Numbered from the stretch's first letter, positions 53,802 to 63,088 are shown. The stretch is DNA of 64,000 bases from Avrilella dinanensis (GCF_002807015.1 NZ_NIPO01000001.1:979178-1043177), one strand, 5' to 3'. The notes: a model not told the origin generated them from the letters alone. A program made the numbers and translations.

Positions 53802-55682
53802 ATGTTAGAAGAAAAGAATGACAACCTGCAGCAAATTGCAGAAGGAAACGAACAAGAAATCAAAAAAGAAGTCGATGCCATAGAATCGATTAATGAGTCT
53901 AATGCGGAACAAAGTGAAGAAATTTCTTTGGGCGAAGACGCTTCGGTAGAAAGCCTGAACCTTGAATCTCTGTCGATGGACGAATTGGTGGAAACGCTGA
54001 AAAAATTAATGCAAAACCACAAACCTATCCTCATTAAAGACGAAGCGGAAGAAATCCGTAAAAACTTTTATGACAAATACAACGATTGGGTAGAGAGTAA
54101 AAAAGAATTATTTTTCCATGAAAACCCGGACGCTGAAGAGCAGGATTTTCAGTCTGACTATCCGATAAAACATAGTTTCGAGGAGGTTTATAACAACTAC
54201 AAATCTGCCCGGCAAAACCAATATAAATCTATTGAAAAACAACTCAAAGACAACTTAAAGAGTCGGGAGGAAATCATCGAGGAACTCAAAGCACTTATTG
54301 ATAATACCAGCAACTACAACGCAGCGTTAAAAGATATTCAGGACATCAGAGAACGTTGGAAAAATGCCGGAGCAATTCCGCGTGACAAATACAATATCGT
54401 ATGGAATGATTTTCATTTCCATATGGAGCGTTTTTACGACCAGTTGCATCTCGACAGAGAAGCCCGTGATTTGGATTTCAAACACAATCTCGAACAAAAA
54501 CAAAAATTGATTGAGCAAGCAGAGAATTTGCTAAACGAAACAAATATCCCTCAAGCATTCAGAGAGTTACAGCTTTTACACAGAATCTGGAAAGAGGAAA
54601 CCGGCCCGGTTGATCGCGAAATCAGAGAAGAAATCTGGCAGAAATTCAGTGATATTACCAAACAACTACATGATAAAAAAGATGCTTATTACGAGCAGTA
54701 CAGAGAAAGAGAAAAAGAAAATCTGACTCAAAAACTCAATATCATCGACGAAATAGAGCGTTTGGATTATTCACAGAATAAACTGCACAGCCATTGGCAA
54801 AAATCCATTAAGGCAATTAATACGTTGAGAGAGAAATTTTTCGGTATAGGCAGAGTTCCTCAGGAAAACAATCAGGAAGTTTGGGATAAATTTAAATCTG
54901 TCACCCGAAATTTCAATAAACAAAAGAACGAATTCTATAAAAACATCAAAAAGGAACAGCATGAAAATCTATTCAAAAAACGAGCGTTGATTGACAAAGC
55001 ACGCGAGCTGAAAGACAGTGATGACTTTGAACGCGTGACGCCAATGATGATTCAGATTCAGGAAGACTGGAAAAAGATAGGTCACGTTCCAAGAAAAAAC
55101 TCTGACGAAATCTGGAAAGAATTCAAAGAAACCTGTAATGCTTATTTCGACAGATACCATTCCATAAAAAACAAGGCGATGGGCGAAGAAATGGATAATT
55201 TCAATAAGAAAAAAGATTACCTGGAAGAGTTGAAATCGTTTGAAATGACCGGCGACCACAATGCTGATTTAGACGCGATCAAGCAACATATCGCTCATTG
55301 GAAATCGCTCGGAAAAGTGCCGCACACCCGCCGTCATATTGAAGGAAAATTCAACCGTATGCTCGATACTTTCTTCGACAAACTGAGTATGGGCAAAAAA
55401 GAGGGCGAGCTGGTTAAGTTTACCAACAGAGTGGCTAACATGATGGAAGAAAAAGACCAACGACGCATTCAGAAAGAATTTACTTTCCTACAACGCAAGG
55501 TCGATGAAGTTCAGTCAGATATTATGCAGCTGGAAAATAACATGATGTTTATTTCCGGGGCAGACAAAAACAATCCTTTGATGAAAGAAATCAATAAAAA
55601 TATTGAGCGTCACAAAGAAGAACTGAAACTTTGGAAAGAAAAACTCGAGTATCTTAAAAATGCGAACAATGAGTCAGAATAA
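53802..55682 (+). CDS. DUF349-repeat protein
   Basis: A 626-residue, highly charged, all-helical cytosolic protein. After an acidic N-terminus (about 1-55) come five DUF349-type repeats with the recurring pattern W-K-x-x-G-x-V-P-R (RWKNAGAIPRDKYN, DWKKIGHVPRKNSDEIW, HWKSLGKVPHTRRHIEG), then a coiled coil. The molecular role of DUF349 proteins is poorly known. Its end overlaps the NlpC/P60 gene, so the two are co-expressed. Confidence 0.88.
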   Translation: MLEEKNDNLQQIAEGNEQEIKKEVDAIESINESNAEQSEEISLGEDASVESLNLESLSMDELVETLKKLMQNHKPILIKDEAEEIRKNFYDKYNDWVESKKELFFHENPDAEEQDFQSDYPIKHSFEEVYNNYKSARQNQYKSIEKQLKDNLKSREEIIEELKALIDNTSNYNAALKDIQDIRERWKNAGAIPRDKYNIVWNDFHFHMERFYDQLHLDREARDLDFKHNLEQKQKLIEQAENLLNETNIPQAFRELQLLHRIWKEETGPVDREIREEIWQKFSDITKQLHDKKDAYYEQYREREKENLTQKLNIIDEIERLDYSQNKLHSHWQKSIKAINTLREKFFGIGRVPQENNQEVWDKFKSVTRNFNKQKNEFYKNIKKEQHENLFKKRALIDKARELKDSDDFERVTPMMIQIQEDWKKIGHVPRKNSDEIWKEFKETCNAYFDRYHSIKNKAMGEEMDNFNKKKDYLEELKSFEMTGDHNADLDAIKQHIAHWKSLGKVPHTRRHIEGKFNRMLDTFFDKLSMGKKEGELVKFTNRVANMMEEKDQRRIQKEFTFLQRKVDEVQSDIMQLENNMMFISGADKNNPLMKEINKNIERHKEELKLWKEKLEYLKNANNESE

Positions 55683-56238
55683 AAAAAACCGGGAAACCGG
55701 TTTTTCTGTTTTCTTAAAACTGTTGATGAGTTTTGTGCTGCTTAGTGTGCTGGCAGGTTGTTCAGCTACCCGAACAACTTCCAAACCAGCAGACTCATCG
55801 GTTTCGGGAACAACTACCGGGCAGATTCAGCATGAGTTTGCCAAAAAACTGGAAGTGAGCCCGAATGAAATCACGCAAATCAATCTCTACAACTATATTA
55901 ATGACTGGCTCGGTGTGAAACATCGCCTCGGCGGAAATTCTAAATCCGGAATAGATTGTTCGGCATTTGCCGGAAATCTTTACCGGGAAATCTACCAAAT
56001 TAATCTGCCGAGAACCTCAGCGGATATGGCAAAAGAAATCAAACCCACCAAGAAGCATAAGCTTAAAGAAGGTGATTTGGTTTTCTTCTCATTCGGAAAA
56101 AAACGGATTGACCATGTAGGCATTTATTTGAAAAACGACCGCTTTGTTCATGTTTCATCAAGCAAAGGCGTGATTATTTCAAAATTATCAGACCCTTGGT
56201 TCGAGAAATATCTGGTTAAGTACGGTTACGTAAATTAA
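55669..56238 (+). CDS. NlpC/P60-family lipoprotein (cell-wall endopeptidase)
   Basis: A 189-residue lipoprotein: a polar N-terminus, hydrophobic segment and lipobox LAGC, a linker, then an NlpC/P60 domain with the catalytic Cys in GIDCSAFAGNLYREIY and the His in RIDHVGIYL, and a second His in FVHVSSSKGV. It probably cleaves D-gamma-glutamyl-diamino acid bonds in peptidoglycan. The start may also be at 55660; either lies inside the DUF349 gene. A perfect terminator follows. Confidence 0.93.
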   Translation: MSQNKKNRETGFSVFLKLLMSFVLLSVLAGCSATRTTSKPADSSVSGTTTGQIQHEFAKKLEVSPNEITQINLYNYINDWLGVKHRLGGNSKSGIDCSAFAGNLYREIYQINLPRTSADMAKEIKPTKKHKLKEGDLVFFSFGKKRIDHVGIYLKNDRFVHVSSSKGVIISKLSDPWFEKYLVKYGYVN

Positions 56239-56269
56239 AAAAGACCTTTCGGAATGAAAGGTCTTTTTT
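56237..56269. terminator. Bidirectional terminator between the NlpC/P60 gene and rpmE
   Basis: Perfect 14-bp stem AAAAAAGACCTTTC (56237-56250) with GAAAGGTCTTTTTT (56256-56269), loop GGAAT. It serves both convergent genes. Confidence 0.92.
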
Positions 56270-56299
56270 GTATGGTGCTTTCTTCTTCGAAGAAGAAAA

Positions 56300-56551
56300 T
56301 TATTTTTTGAATTTAGCGTATTTGTTTTTGAATTTATCAATACGACCTGCCGTATCAATTAATTTAGATTTACCTGTGTAGTACGGGTGTGACGTACGCG
56401 AAATCTCCATTTTACAAAGCGGGTATTCTACCCCATCAACTTCGATAGTTTCTTTTGTATCTACTGTTGATTTTGTAATAAAAATGTCTTCGTTAGACAT
56501 ATCTTTAAACGCTACTAATCTGTAATTTTCCGGATGAATACCTTTTCTCAT
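56300..56551 (-). CDS. rpmE: 50S ribosomal protein L31, type B
   Basis: An 83-residue ribosomal protein starting MRKGIHPENYRLVAFKDMSN, with ISRTSHPYYTGKSKLIDTAGR. It is the long Bacteroidota type B form without the zinc-binding CxxC pairs of type A, so it should not need zinc. It is preceded by a leader of about 110 nt that can fold (see 56577-56629). Confidence 0.97.
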   Translation of the reverse strand: MRKGIHPENYRLVAFKDMSNEDIFITKSTVDTKETIEVDGVEYPLCKMEISRTSHPYYTGKSKLIDTAGRIDKFKNKYAKFKK

Positions 56552-56576
56552 GATAAAATGTTTTAATCGTTATGGC

Positions 56577-56629
56577 TATTTGCTACCCCGAAGCTTTTCG
56601 GCTGCCCAAAAAGGTGTAAACAGCAAATA
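56577..56629 (-). ncRNA. Structured rpmE leader, candidate L31 autoregulatory RNA
   Basis: On the minus strand an outer perfect 8-bp stem, TATTTGCT (56622-56629) with AGCAAATA (56577-56584), encloses a CCGAA/TTCGG hairpin (56597-56601 with 56588-56592, loop of 4 nt) and single-stranded GGGCAG and GGT. It lies between a -7 box at 56667-56674 (TAAGTTTG) and the start codon at 56551. Ribosomal-protein genes often carry such protein-binding leaders. No match to a known class is claimed. Confidence 0.5.
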
Positions 56630-56666
56630 ACTTTTTAATTTTTCTTTTTTTAAATTATTCAGACTG

Positions 56667-56674
56667 CAAACTTA
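56667..56674 (-). promoter_or_regulatory. -7 box of rpmE
   Basis: TAAGTTTG on the minus strand, an exact TAnnTTTG match. The implied leader is about 110 nt and contains the hairpins at 56577-56629. Confidence 0.5.
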
Positions 56675-56744
56675 CAACTTTTTTAATTATCTGCAATAGG
56701 CTATGAATTAATTTTTTAATCATTTTTACCTGTCAACCAACCTA

Positions 56745-56935
56745 TTCCTCCTTCAAAGCATTTCGGTATTCAATTCCCCAATTTGCAAAGGCTTTACAAC
56801 GCCTTTCAAAATCTGTCTAAATTCGGTTACGTCATATTCTACTGTAATCAGTTTGGCGTTGAGTATCGTTTAGGTGCCAATTGGGTCATTTCCATATCCT
56901 GTAATCCGAAAACAATTGACTGAAGTAATGAATTC
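56745..56935 (-). pseudogene. Possible decayed short gene
   Basis: Within the 406-bp gap 56552-56957, the minus strand reads from an ATG at about 56935 as MNSLLQSIVFGLQDMEM, then MTQLAPKRYSTPN and a stop. In the next frame it continues as NAKLITVEYDVTEFRQIL, then KGVVKPLQIGELNTEML and a stop. The two pieces look like one frameshifted protein of about 60 residues. The VEYDVTEFRQIL part resembles the start of small Bacteroidota helix-turn-helix proteins. Could be chance. Confidence 0.3.
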
Positions 56936-56957
56936 ATAAAAGTAATACTTTACTTTT

Positions 56958-58064
56958 TTATTTCCACCACTTCTTAAATACTTGTGTACTGTCGTTTAGC
57001 ATAACCGGTTCACCAATCATCGGGGTAATCAGGTTAAATGAATGTTCTTCAGCAGTATCAACAATTTTGTCCAACGGTTCGTACCAAGAATGCATTCCCA
57101 AAGCAAATTTTGAGTTGTGAACGGTCATCAGTTTTTTGGGCTGCAATTCTTCAATCGCTTTAACCAAATCTTCAGGAATCATGTGAATGTATTTCCACTC
57201 TTCGTTGTACTGTCCGTTTTCCATAATGGCGAAATCAATTACACCGAATTGTTCTTTAATTTTTTGGAAATGTGTATCATAACCCGTGTCGCCCGATACA
57301 TAAATATTCCCAAAAGAAGGACTTTGCAACATATACCCTGCCCAAAGCGAATGGTTAGAGTTCAACCCTCTACCCGAAAAATGCCGTGCAGGTAGTGCGG
57401 TAATTTTCAGGCTTTCTAACTGAGTAGCATCGTTCCAATCCAATTCAATAATTTTAGAAACATCAAATCCCCAATGTTCAAAATGTACCCCGACACCCAA
57501 CGGACAAATGATTTTTTGCGTTCGGTTTTTCAGGTTAAGCATCGTTTTATAATCAAGGTGGTCCCAATGGTCGTGCGTGATGATGAGATAATCCAAATCG
57601 GGCAAATCGTCGGGCTGATAATTGTTGGCTCCGGCAAATGCCTTGTTCACAAAAGGAACGGGAGAAGCGGAAACCAATACCGGGTCAAAAGCGATTTTTT
57701 TGCCTTCAATCTGCATATATAAGGAAGAATGACCTAACCAGACCAAAACGTCTTCATCGGGATTCAGGTTTTTCAAGTCGGTTTTAACAGACGGAATGTC
57801 TTTGGACGGATTCAAATCTTCTACTTTGGTAAACAAAAAATCCCAAAACACCCGGATTCTTGACTTATCGCTTATTAGCATCTTCGTAGGCGATTGATTT
57901 TTAAAAACTCCGTCTTTATAGTTAGGCGATTGTTTGATACGTTCCAATCGTTCGCCTTTGGGTAATTTACCAAACATCGGGTGTTGCATAAAAAGTAGTC
58001 CGCCGATTACGAGAACAACGATTACGCTTATAATTCCTATTATCATTTTTTTGAATATTTTCAT
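56958..58064 (-). CDS. MBL-fold metallo-hydrolase, NAPE-PLD/RomA-like, membrane-anchored
   Basis: A 368-residue protein. I chose the ATG at 58064 (MKIFKKMIIGIISVIV), which starts a signal anchor (about 6-26); the frame stays open to 58142 only through a decayed repeat. The metallo-beta-lactamase core has LVWLGHSSLYMQIEG, the metal motif THDHWDHLD, an SGDTGYD motif, and a late His in LMTVHNSKFALG. These fit the NAPE-PLD/RomA/UlaG-like branch. The substrate is unknown, perhaps a phospholipid. Single gene. Confidence 0.88.
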   Translation of the reverse strand: MKIFKKMIIGIISVIVVLVIGGLLFMQHPMFGKLPKGERLERIKQSPNYKDGVFKNQSPTKMLISDKSRIRVFWDFLFTKVEDLNPSKDIPSVKTDLKNLNPDEDVLVWLGHSSLYMQIEGKKIAFDPVLVSASPVPFVNKAFAGANNYQPDDLPDLDYLIITHDHWDHLDYKTMLNLKNRTQKIICPLGVGVHFEHWGFDVSKIIELDWNDATQLESLKITALPARHFSGRGLNSNHSLWAGYMLQSPSFGNIYVSGDTGYDTHFQKIKEQFGVIDFAIMENGQYNEEWKYIHMIPEDLVKAIEELQPKKLMTVHNSKFALGMHSWYEPLDKIVDTAEEHSFNLITPMIGEPVMLNDSTQVFKKWWK

Positions 58065-58084
58065 TTTTCTTTTTGTTTTTGTTT

Positions 58085-58145
58085 TCCTGCAAATCACATA
58101 GATTGTCATCGATTTTTTTGCATAAATCCGTGCTATCTGCATTAC
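58085..58145. repeat. Decayed intergenic repeat upstream of the MBL-fold gene
   Basis: AAATCACATAGATTGTCATC and TAAATCCGTGCTATCTGCAT are recognisable as worn copies of the flavobacterial repeat built from CACAGAT and AATCCGTG units. It explains the false upstream extension of the MBL-fold reading frame. Confidence 0.5.
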
Positions 58146-58388
58146 ACTCCGCTAAAATACACAAAAACAACCTCCAATCAGGGAGCTACTTTTTATAATT
58201 TTGTTAAAAGAATTACACCAATGCTTTTCCGGTTGATTCCGGAATGCGTCTTTATCTACAAAGGAAAATCGGATATGATTATCTTTTCATAATGTAAACA
58301 AATTGCGAAAGAATGGAAACATTTTACTGATTTCACAAAATATATATTTTAGAGCTTGCCAGTTTAAAATTTTCTCGTTGCGTTTATG
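58146..58388. other. Spacer without a supported gene
   Basis: Part of the 367-bp gap between the MBL-fold gene and the rhodanese gene. It holds a TTCCGG/CCGGAA hairpin (58227-58244) and a 23-codon reading frame at 58221-58292 (MLFRLIPECVFIYKGKSDM...), which I cannot support as a gene. Confidence 0.35.
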
Positions 58389-58396
58389 TATATTTG
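58389..58396 (+). promoter_or_regulatory. -7 box of the rhodanese-DedA-rhomboid operon
   Basis: TATATTTG, an exact TAnnTTTG match followed by GC, about 36 nt before the rhodanese start codon. Confidence 0.55.
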
Positions 58397-58431
58397 CAGT
58401 GGAAATTTGACATCATTTTAAACAATCAACT

Positions 58432-58737
58432 ATGGATTTAGAACAAAATATATGGTGGGAACAGGCAAATAATGATTCAGAAGCTGTGATTCTGGACGTT
58501 CGCACCGAGGAAGAAGTGGAAGAAAAAGCTATTCCGAATTCCATTAACTTTGATTTTTACCAAGGTCAGGGCTTTTTGGACGAGTTAGAAAAGTTAGATA
58601 AAAACAAAAGTTACTATGTATATTGCAAATCAGGCGGACGAAGCGGTCAGGCTTGTATGATTATGCAACAATTAGGCTTTGAAAAAACCTACAACTTAGT
58701 AGGTGGAATTACGGAATGGGAAGGTCCTGTTAAGTAA
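58432..58737 (+). CDS. Single-domain rhodanese-like sulfurtransferase
   Basis: A 101-residue cytosolic protein. Active-site loop YCKSGGRSGQA holds the persulfide Cys of the rhodanese family; ILDVRTEEEVEEKAIPNSINF and GGITEWEG are family signatures. The donor and acceptor are unknown. First gene of a three-gene operon, 6 bp before the DedA gene. Confidence 0.93.
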   Translation: MDLEQNIWWEQANNDSEAVILDVRTEEEVEEKAIPNSINFDFYQGQGFLDELEKLDKNKSYYVYCKSGGRSGQACMIMQQLGFEKTYNLVGGITEWEGPVK

Positions 58738-58743
58738 AACTCT

Positions 58744-59394
58744 ATGGATTTAATTGATTTTATTCTGCATATAGATGTGCATCTGGCGGAACTTCTGGCA
58801 AATTACGGCATTTGGATTTACGCCATTTTGTTTCTTATTATTTTTGTAGAAACCGGCCTGGTTGTTATGCCTTTCCTACCCGGCGATTCGTTGCTTTTCG
58901 CAGCCGGAATGTTGGCAGCACAATACCCTGAAAGTCTCAACATCTGGATTGTAATCGCCTTGTTGCTTGTCGCAGCCATAACAGGCGACAGCCTCAATTA
59001 CTCTATCGGAAAAAACATCGGCAACCGTATGCTGAATTTTAAAATATTCGGCAAAAAACCAGTTCAGCCACAACATATTGAGAAAACGCATGATTTCTAT
59101 AACAAATATGGTAGTAAAACTATTGTTATTGCCCGTTTTGTACCGATTGTAAGAACCTTAGCTCCGTTTGTTGCGGGAATCGGCAGAATGAATTACTCTA
59201 CTTTTATCAGTTATAATATTTTCGGAGCTATCTTGTGGGTCGTAGGGATAACTCTGGCAGGTTTTTTCCTTGGAAATATTCCGCTGATTAAAGACAATTT
59301 TTCTAAAGTAATTTTGTTAATTATCTTTATTTCCATTGTTCCGATAATCTTTTCGGTATGGAAAGAATGGAGAAAAAGTAAGCAGGTAGCATGA
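58744..59394 (+). CDS. DedA/SNARE-associated-family membrane protein
   Basis: A 216-residue inner-membrane protein with five or six helices. The DedA signatures are FVETGLVVMPFLPGDSLLF, the loop with GDSLNYSIGKNIG and a conserved RFVPIVRTLAPFVAGIGRM. Members act as undecaprenyl-phosphate or lipid flippases or support the proton motive force. It overlaps the rhomboid gene by 4 bp. Confidence 0.93.
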   Translation: MDLIDFILHIDVHLAELLANYGIWIYAILFLIIFVETGLVVMPFLPGDSLLFAAGMLAAQYPESLNIWIVIALLLVAAITGDSLNYSIGKNIGNRMLNFKIFGKKPVQPQHIEKTHDFYNKYGSKTIVIARFVPIVRTLAPFVAGIGRMNYSTFISYNIFGAILWVVGITLAGFFLGNIPLIKDNFSKVILLIIFISIVPIIFSVWKEWRKSKQVA

Positions 59395-60032
59395 CCACTG
59401 ATTTGATAATTATCCTGCTGATTGCAGTCAATGTAATTGTCAGCTACAAAGGGTTTAATGACCGGGCTTTTTTCTCGAAATATATGTTTCATATCGGGAA
59501 AATTCAGCAAGGCGAAAGAATTCGCATGATTTCATCAGCATTTCTTCATGCCGACGTTACTCATTTGATTTTCAATATGCTGACTTTGTATATATTCGCA
59601 CCGATAATTATTGGTTATTTCGGTTATGTTATTTTTCTGGTTATATACTTTATCAGCCTATTAGCAGGAAATCTGTTCACATTAAAACAACATCAGAACG
59701 AACCCAACTATTCCGCTATCGGAGCCTCCGGAGCAGTAACCGGGATTGTGTATGGCAGTATTGCTATTTACCCTGAAATGTCATTGTACTTATTTTTTAT
59801 TCCTATCCCGATTCCGGCTTATATCTTTGCCATAGGATATATGCTTTATTCACTATACGGAATGAAAAAGCAGCTCGGAATGATTGGGCATTCTGCTCAC
59901 ATCGGCGGAGCTGTCGGTGGGTTGATAACCACTATATTATTTGACATTAATTTAATGCTGGATAATTATTTCATTATCCTCCTGATGCTTGTTCCGATAA
60001 TTTTATTTTTCTTATTTTTACAAAAAAAATAA
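59391..60032 (+). CDS. Rhomboid-family intramembrane serine protease
   Basis: A 213-residue protease with six helices. Catalytic Ser lies in GASGAVTGIVYG and catalytic His in GHSAHIGGAVGG; the HADVTHLIFNMLTLYIFAP (HxxxN-like) stretch of the second helix is also present. It cuts membrane proteins within the bilayer. The substrate is unknown. Last gene of the operon; no terminator is obvious in 60033-60065. Confidence 0.92.
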   Translation: MTTDLIIILLIAVNVIVSYKGFNDRAFFSKYMFHIGKIQQGERIRMISSAFLHADVTHLIFNMLTLYIFAPIIIGYFGYVIFLVIYFISLLAGNLFTLKQHQNEPNYSAIGASGAVTGIVYGSIAIYPEMSLYLFFIPIPIPAYIFAIGYMLYSLYGMKKQLGMIGHSAHIGGAVGGLITTILFDINLMLDNYFIILLMLVPIILFFLFLQKK

Positions 60033-60065
60033 ACTAAATTTTCGTTAATTTTCTTTATTAGTTGT

Positions 60066-60073
60066 TATATTTG
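60066..60073 (+). promoter_or_regulatory. -7 box of the second giant T9SS gene
   Basis: TATATTTG, an exact TAnnTTTG match about 45 nt before the ATG at 60119. Confidence 0.5.
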
Positions 60074-60118
60074 TCTTTCTGAATATCAATGAACTACAAA
60101 AAAACAATCAATTAGGGA

Positions 60119-63073
60119 ATGAAACTACTTTGTAAAACTTTCGTTATATTACTGTTTATCATCAGCAGTATTTCTGCCAATGCTCAATATTATTCAAAAC
60201 ATTATGTCGCACCCGCTCCCTGGCAATATTGGAGTGATGCTAATGAAATAGTTATTGGAACACTCAGTCCGACCCCGGTACAGGTAACTCTCAGCAAAAG
60301 TGATGGTACTTTAATAACCGATGAGTTAACTGTCAGCATAGATAATCCTATCAGCTATAGATTCCCGGGCAGCCCCAACGGTTTATCAAGAAATACACCC
60401 GGAACCACTCTCACAGACAGAGGGTTGATTGTAGAAGCAGAAGCTCCTGTGTTAGTCAATTTGCGAAATATTGCCTCAGATGCTCCGGCTGCTAACAGTT
60501 ATCTTACCATAAAAGGGAATGCTTCTTTAGTGAGTTTTGGAGAAGAAGGCAAAGGGTTAGAATTCAGAATCGGCTATTACAGAACAAGTACCATAGGTTT
60601 ATCAGACAACAATCCTGTATATTCGGTTATGGCAACGGAAGACGATACCGAAGTAACTATCCCTACTACTCCCCCGACAGTTGTGACTTTAGATGAAGGA
60701 GAAAGCAGAATGTTCCACGCCCCTATAGGTTCTTTGCTGACTGCCGACAAGTTCGTTGTAATGAACACAGGAAACTGGGGAGATACTCCTTGGAATAACC
60801 CGACTCCTTCCAATGGGCAAGACGGTACCTTTGACCAGATTGCTCCTATTCGTGTGTTAGGAACTCAATACCTCGTCGTAAGAGGCTGGGGTTTTCCTGC
60901 TACGCAAAATCACATCAATAACGGATATGGAGGAGAACAAACGACTATTGTTGCTGCGGAAGACAACACAACAGTAGAAATAGTTAATTATAATGCTGAC
61001 GGAACAATATCTGCTGCAAATCCGGCGGAGACCATAACTTTGACATCGGCTGGCGACCACCACACTTTTTTTCACGGAGATAGAACCAATGCTCTTTCCT
61101 CATCTCTGATAGAAACGAACAAACCGGTGATTGTATATTCCGGGACAGAAGTACAATCAGAAACTGATATTTCTACAGTGTTACCCATCGGAGGGTGTGC
61201 CGGAGCATTAAACATTCAGGCAAGAAAATTTATTCACTATAATAACAGTAATTTACCTTACTCTGCTTTTTGTGTTATCGAAAGCCCAGACGAACCAGTA
61301 ATGGTAAATAATCAGGATATAGAAACTTATCCGGGCGTGTCTCCCAGAACAGCTATAGGCACAACGGGGTTTTACCTGATTACATTTAATGATACGAATA
61401 TTTCCAGCCCTGACGAGTTAATCATCACTTCAGATATGCCTCTAACAACAAGCATTGTGCAATCTGGCGAAGGCTTTTCAATGTCGGCGTTTTTCTCTGC
61501 ATTCGGTCAGGCATCTCCTACTCCCGTTACCTTACAGGAAAACGATGATTGTACAGTAACTCTTGCTATTGAAAACACAGAGGGAATATTCGAATACGAA
61601 TGGTTTTTAAACGGAGAATCTTTAGGAACGACTGAGGAAAATGAATGGATTGCTACCGAATCGGGTGTCTATTCAGTCAATGTATTTAGAACCTGCGGCT
61701 GGGGAATTATTTCTGAAGGATTAGAAGTAATTGTCAATCCATGTAGCGATTTGTCTATCACTAAAGAGTTGTTAAATCAGGAATATGATGAAGCCGTTTT
61801 TGAAATAACCGTAACCAACAATGATGAGATTTTCACAGAAATGAATGCTCAGGTTACAGATATTTTACCCTCCGGATATACCTATGTCAGCTCAACAGCT
61901 TCGCAAGGCAGCTATGATGAGACAACAGGAATATGGGACATCGGAACTTTAGCTCCAGGTCAATCCGAAACCTTAGAAATAACAGTTAAAATCAACGAAC
62001 AAGGCGAATATGTTAATATAGCAACTGTACAGGGCGACAATGAAGATAAAAACCCGGACAATAACACAGATGAAGCGACCATTACTAAAGGTAGATTGAT
62101 TTTCCAGAAAAATGCTTTGCAGGAGGCTGTATATCGTGTCGGCGAAGTGATTGAATATGAAATAACCATCAAAAATGACGGCCCATTACCTGTAATAGAA
62201 ATCCATATTACCGATGATAATGCAGATGCAGGAAGTCTTGTTCCGAACTTTATCCCAAGGCTCGAACCTGGAGAAACAGCCATAATTACCGCCAAACACA
62301 CAGTTACTCACAACGATTTTGTAGTGGGAGAAGTCGTGAATCAGGCTACACTCGAAACACCGACCGTACTGGATCAGGAAAGTTTCATTTCTGATGACCC
62401 TAAAACAGCTGAGTTGTATGACCCCACTATCGTGCCGGTTATCCGTACTGCTGACCTCAACGCGGTAAAAGATGACGGAATTATCTACTACAAACCCGGA
62501 CAAGAAACTACTTATGTGATTGCTGTTACCAACAACGGCCCGAGTGATGCTATTGACATTATCGTAAGCGATCCTCTACCAGAAGGAGCTGTATATATGA
62601 GCTGGAATTCAACCATAAACACTTCCGGAAATGGCAATTTATACGATGTTATTCCGGTTTTGGCAGTCGGAGAAACAGTAACTTACTACGTAACGGTAAA
62701 AATAAGCGAAAGCCAGCTGGGCGATTTCATCAATATCGTTACCGTTGAATCAGAACACAACGAAGACCCTGTACCGGTATGTGAAACCTGTGTCGATGTT
62801 GACCGTCAGGAAGTGGTGATTCCGAAAGGCATTTCACCAAACGGGGACGGACTGAATGACAAACTCGATTTAACGCCTTTCCACGTGGCAAAGATTACCA
62901 TATTCAATCGCTATGGTACTGAGGTTTACAGCAAAGATTTCTATACTAATGAATGGGAAGGACAATCCAATTCCGGCAAATTATTACCTGACGGAACCTA
63001 TTATTATCAGGCATTTATAATTGGTGGATTCCTGCACAGTGGATATATTGAACTGACCAGAGAGACTAAATAA
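60119..63073 (+). CDS. Secreted T9SS type B protein with IgGFc-binding-like and DUF11 domains
   Basis: A 984-residue protein: signal peptide (about 1-22, ending ANAQ), an N-terminal region (about 25-455) resembling the IgGFc-binding N-terminal domain seen in some adhesins, an Ig-like piece (about 465-540), two DUF11-type repeats (NNDEIFTEMNAQVTDILPSGYTYVSS near 565-590, NNGPSDAIDIIVSDPLPEGAVYMS near 802-825), and a type B sorting domain from GISPNGDGLND. A surface adhesin or matrix protein is likely. It is closely parallel in design to the giant gene at the left end of the window. Confidence 0.92.
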   Translation: MKLLCKTFVILLFIISSISANAQYYSKHYVAPAPWQYWSDANEIVIGTLSPTPVQVTLSKSDGTLITDELTVSIDNPISYRFPGSPNGLSRNTPGTTLTDRGLIVEAEAPVLVNLRNIASDAPAANSYLTIKGNASLVSFGEEGKGLEFRIGYYRTSTIGLSDNNPVYSVMATEDDTEVTIPTTPPTVVTLDEGESRMFHAPIGSLLTADKFVVMNTGNWGDTPWNNPTPSNGQDGTFDQIAPIRVLGTQYLVVRGWGFPATQNHINNGYGGEQTTIVAAEDNTTVEIVNYNADGTISAANPAETITLTSAGDHHTFFHGDRTNALSSSLIETNKPVIVYSGTEVQSETDISTVLPIGGCAGALNIQARKFIHYNNSNLPYSAFCVIESPDEPVMVNNQDIETYPGVSPRTAIGTTGFYLITFNDTNISSPDELIITSDMPLTTSIVQSGEGFSMSAFFSAFGQASPTPVTLQENDDCTVTLAIENTEGIFEYEWFLNGESLGTTEENEWIATESGVYSVNVFRTCGWGIISEGLEVIVNPCSDLSITKELLNQEYDEAVFEITVTNNDEIFTEMNAQVTDILPSGYTYVSSTASQGSYDETTGIWDIGTLAPGQSETLEITVKINEQGEYVNIATVQGDNEDKNPDNNTDEATITKGRLIFQKNALQEAVYRVGEVIEYEITIKNDGPLPVIEIHITDDNADAGSLVPNFIPRLEPGETAIITAKHTVTHNDFVVGEVVNQATLETPTVLDQESFISDDPKTAELYDPTIVPVIRTADLNAVKDDGIIYYKPGQETTYVIAVTNNGPSDAIDIIVSDPLPEGAVYMSWNSTINTSGNGNLYDVIPVLAVGETVTYYVTVKISESQLGDFINIVTVESEHNEDPVPVCETCVDVDRQEVVIPKGISPNGDGLNDKLDLTPFHVAKITIFNRYGTEVYSKDFYTNEWEGQSNSGKLLPDGTYYYQAFIIGGFLHSGYIELTRETK

Positions 63074-63088
63074 TCTACTAAAGAGTTA

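Noticed and set aside
58062..58142. Longer start for the MBL-fold protein at 58142
   Set aside because: The extension translates a decayed intergenic repeat and precedes a complete signal anchor.
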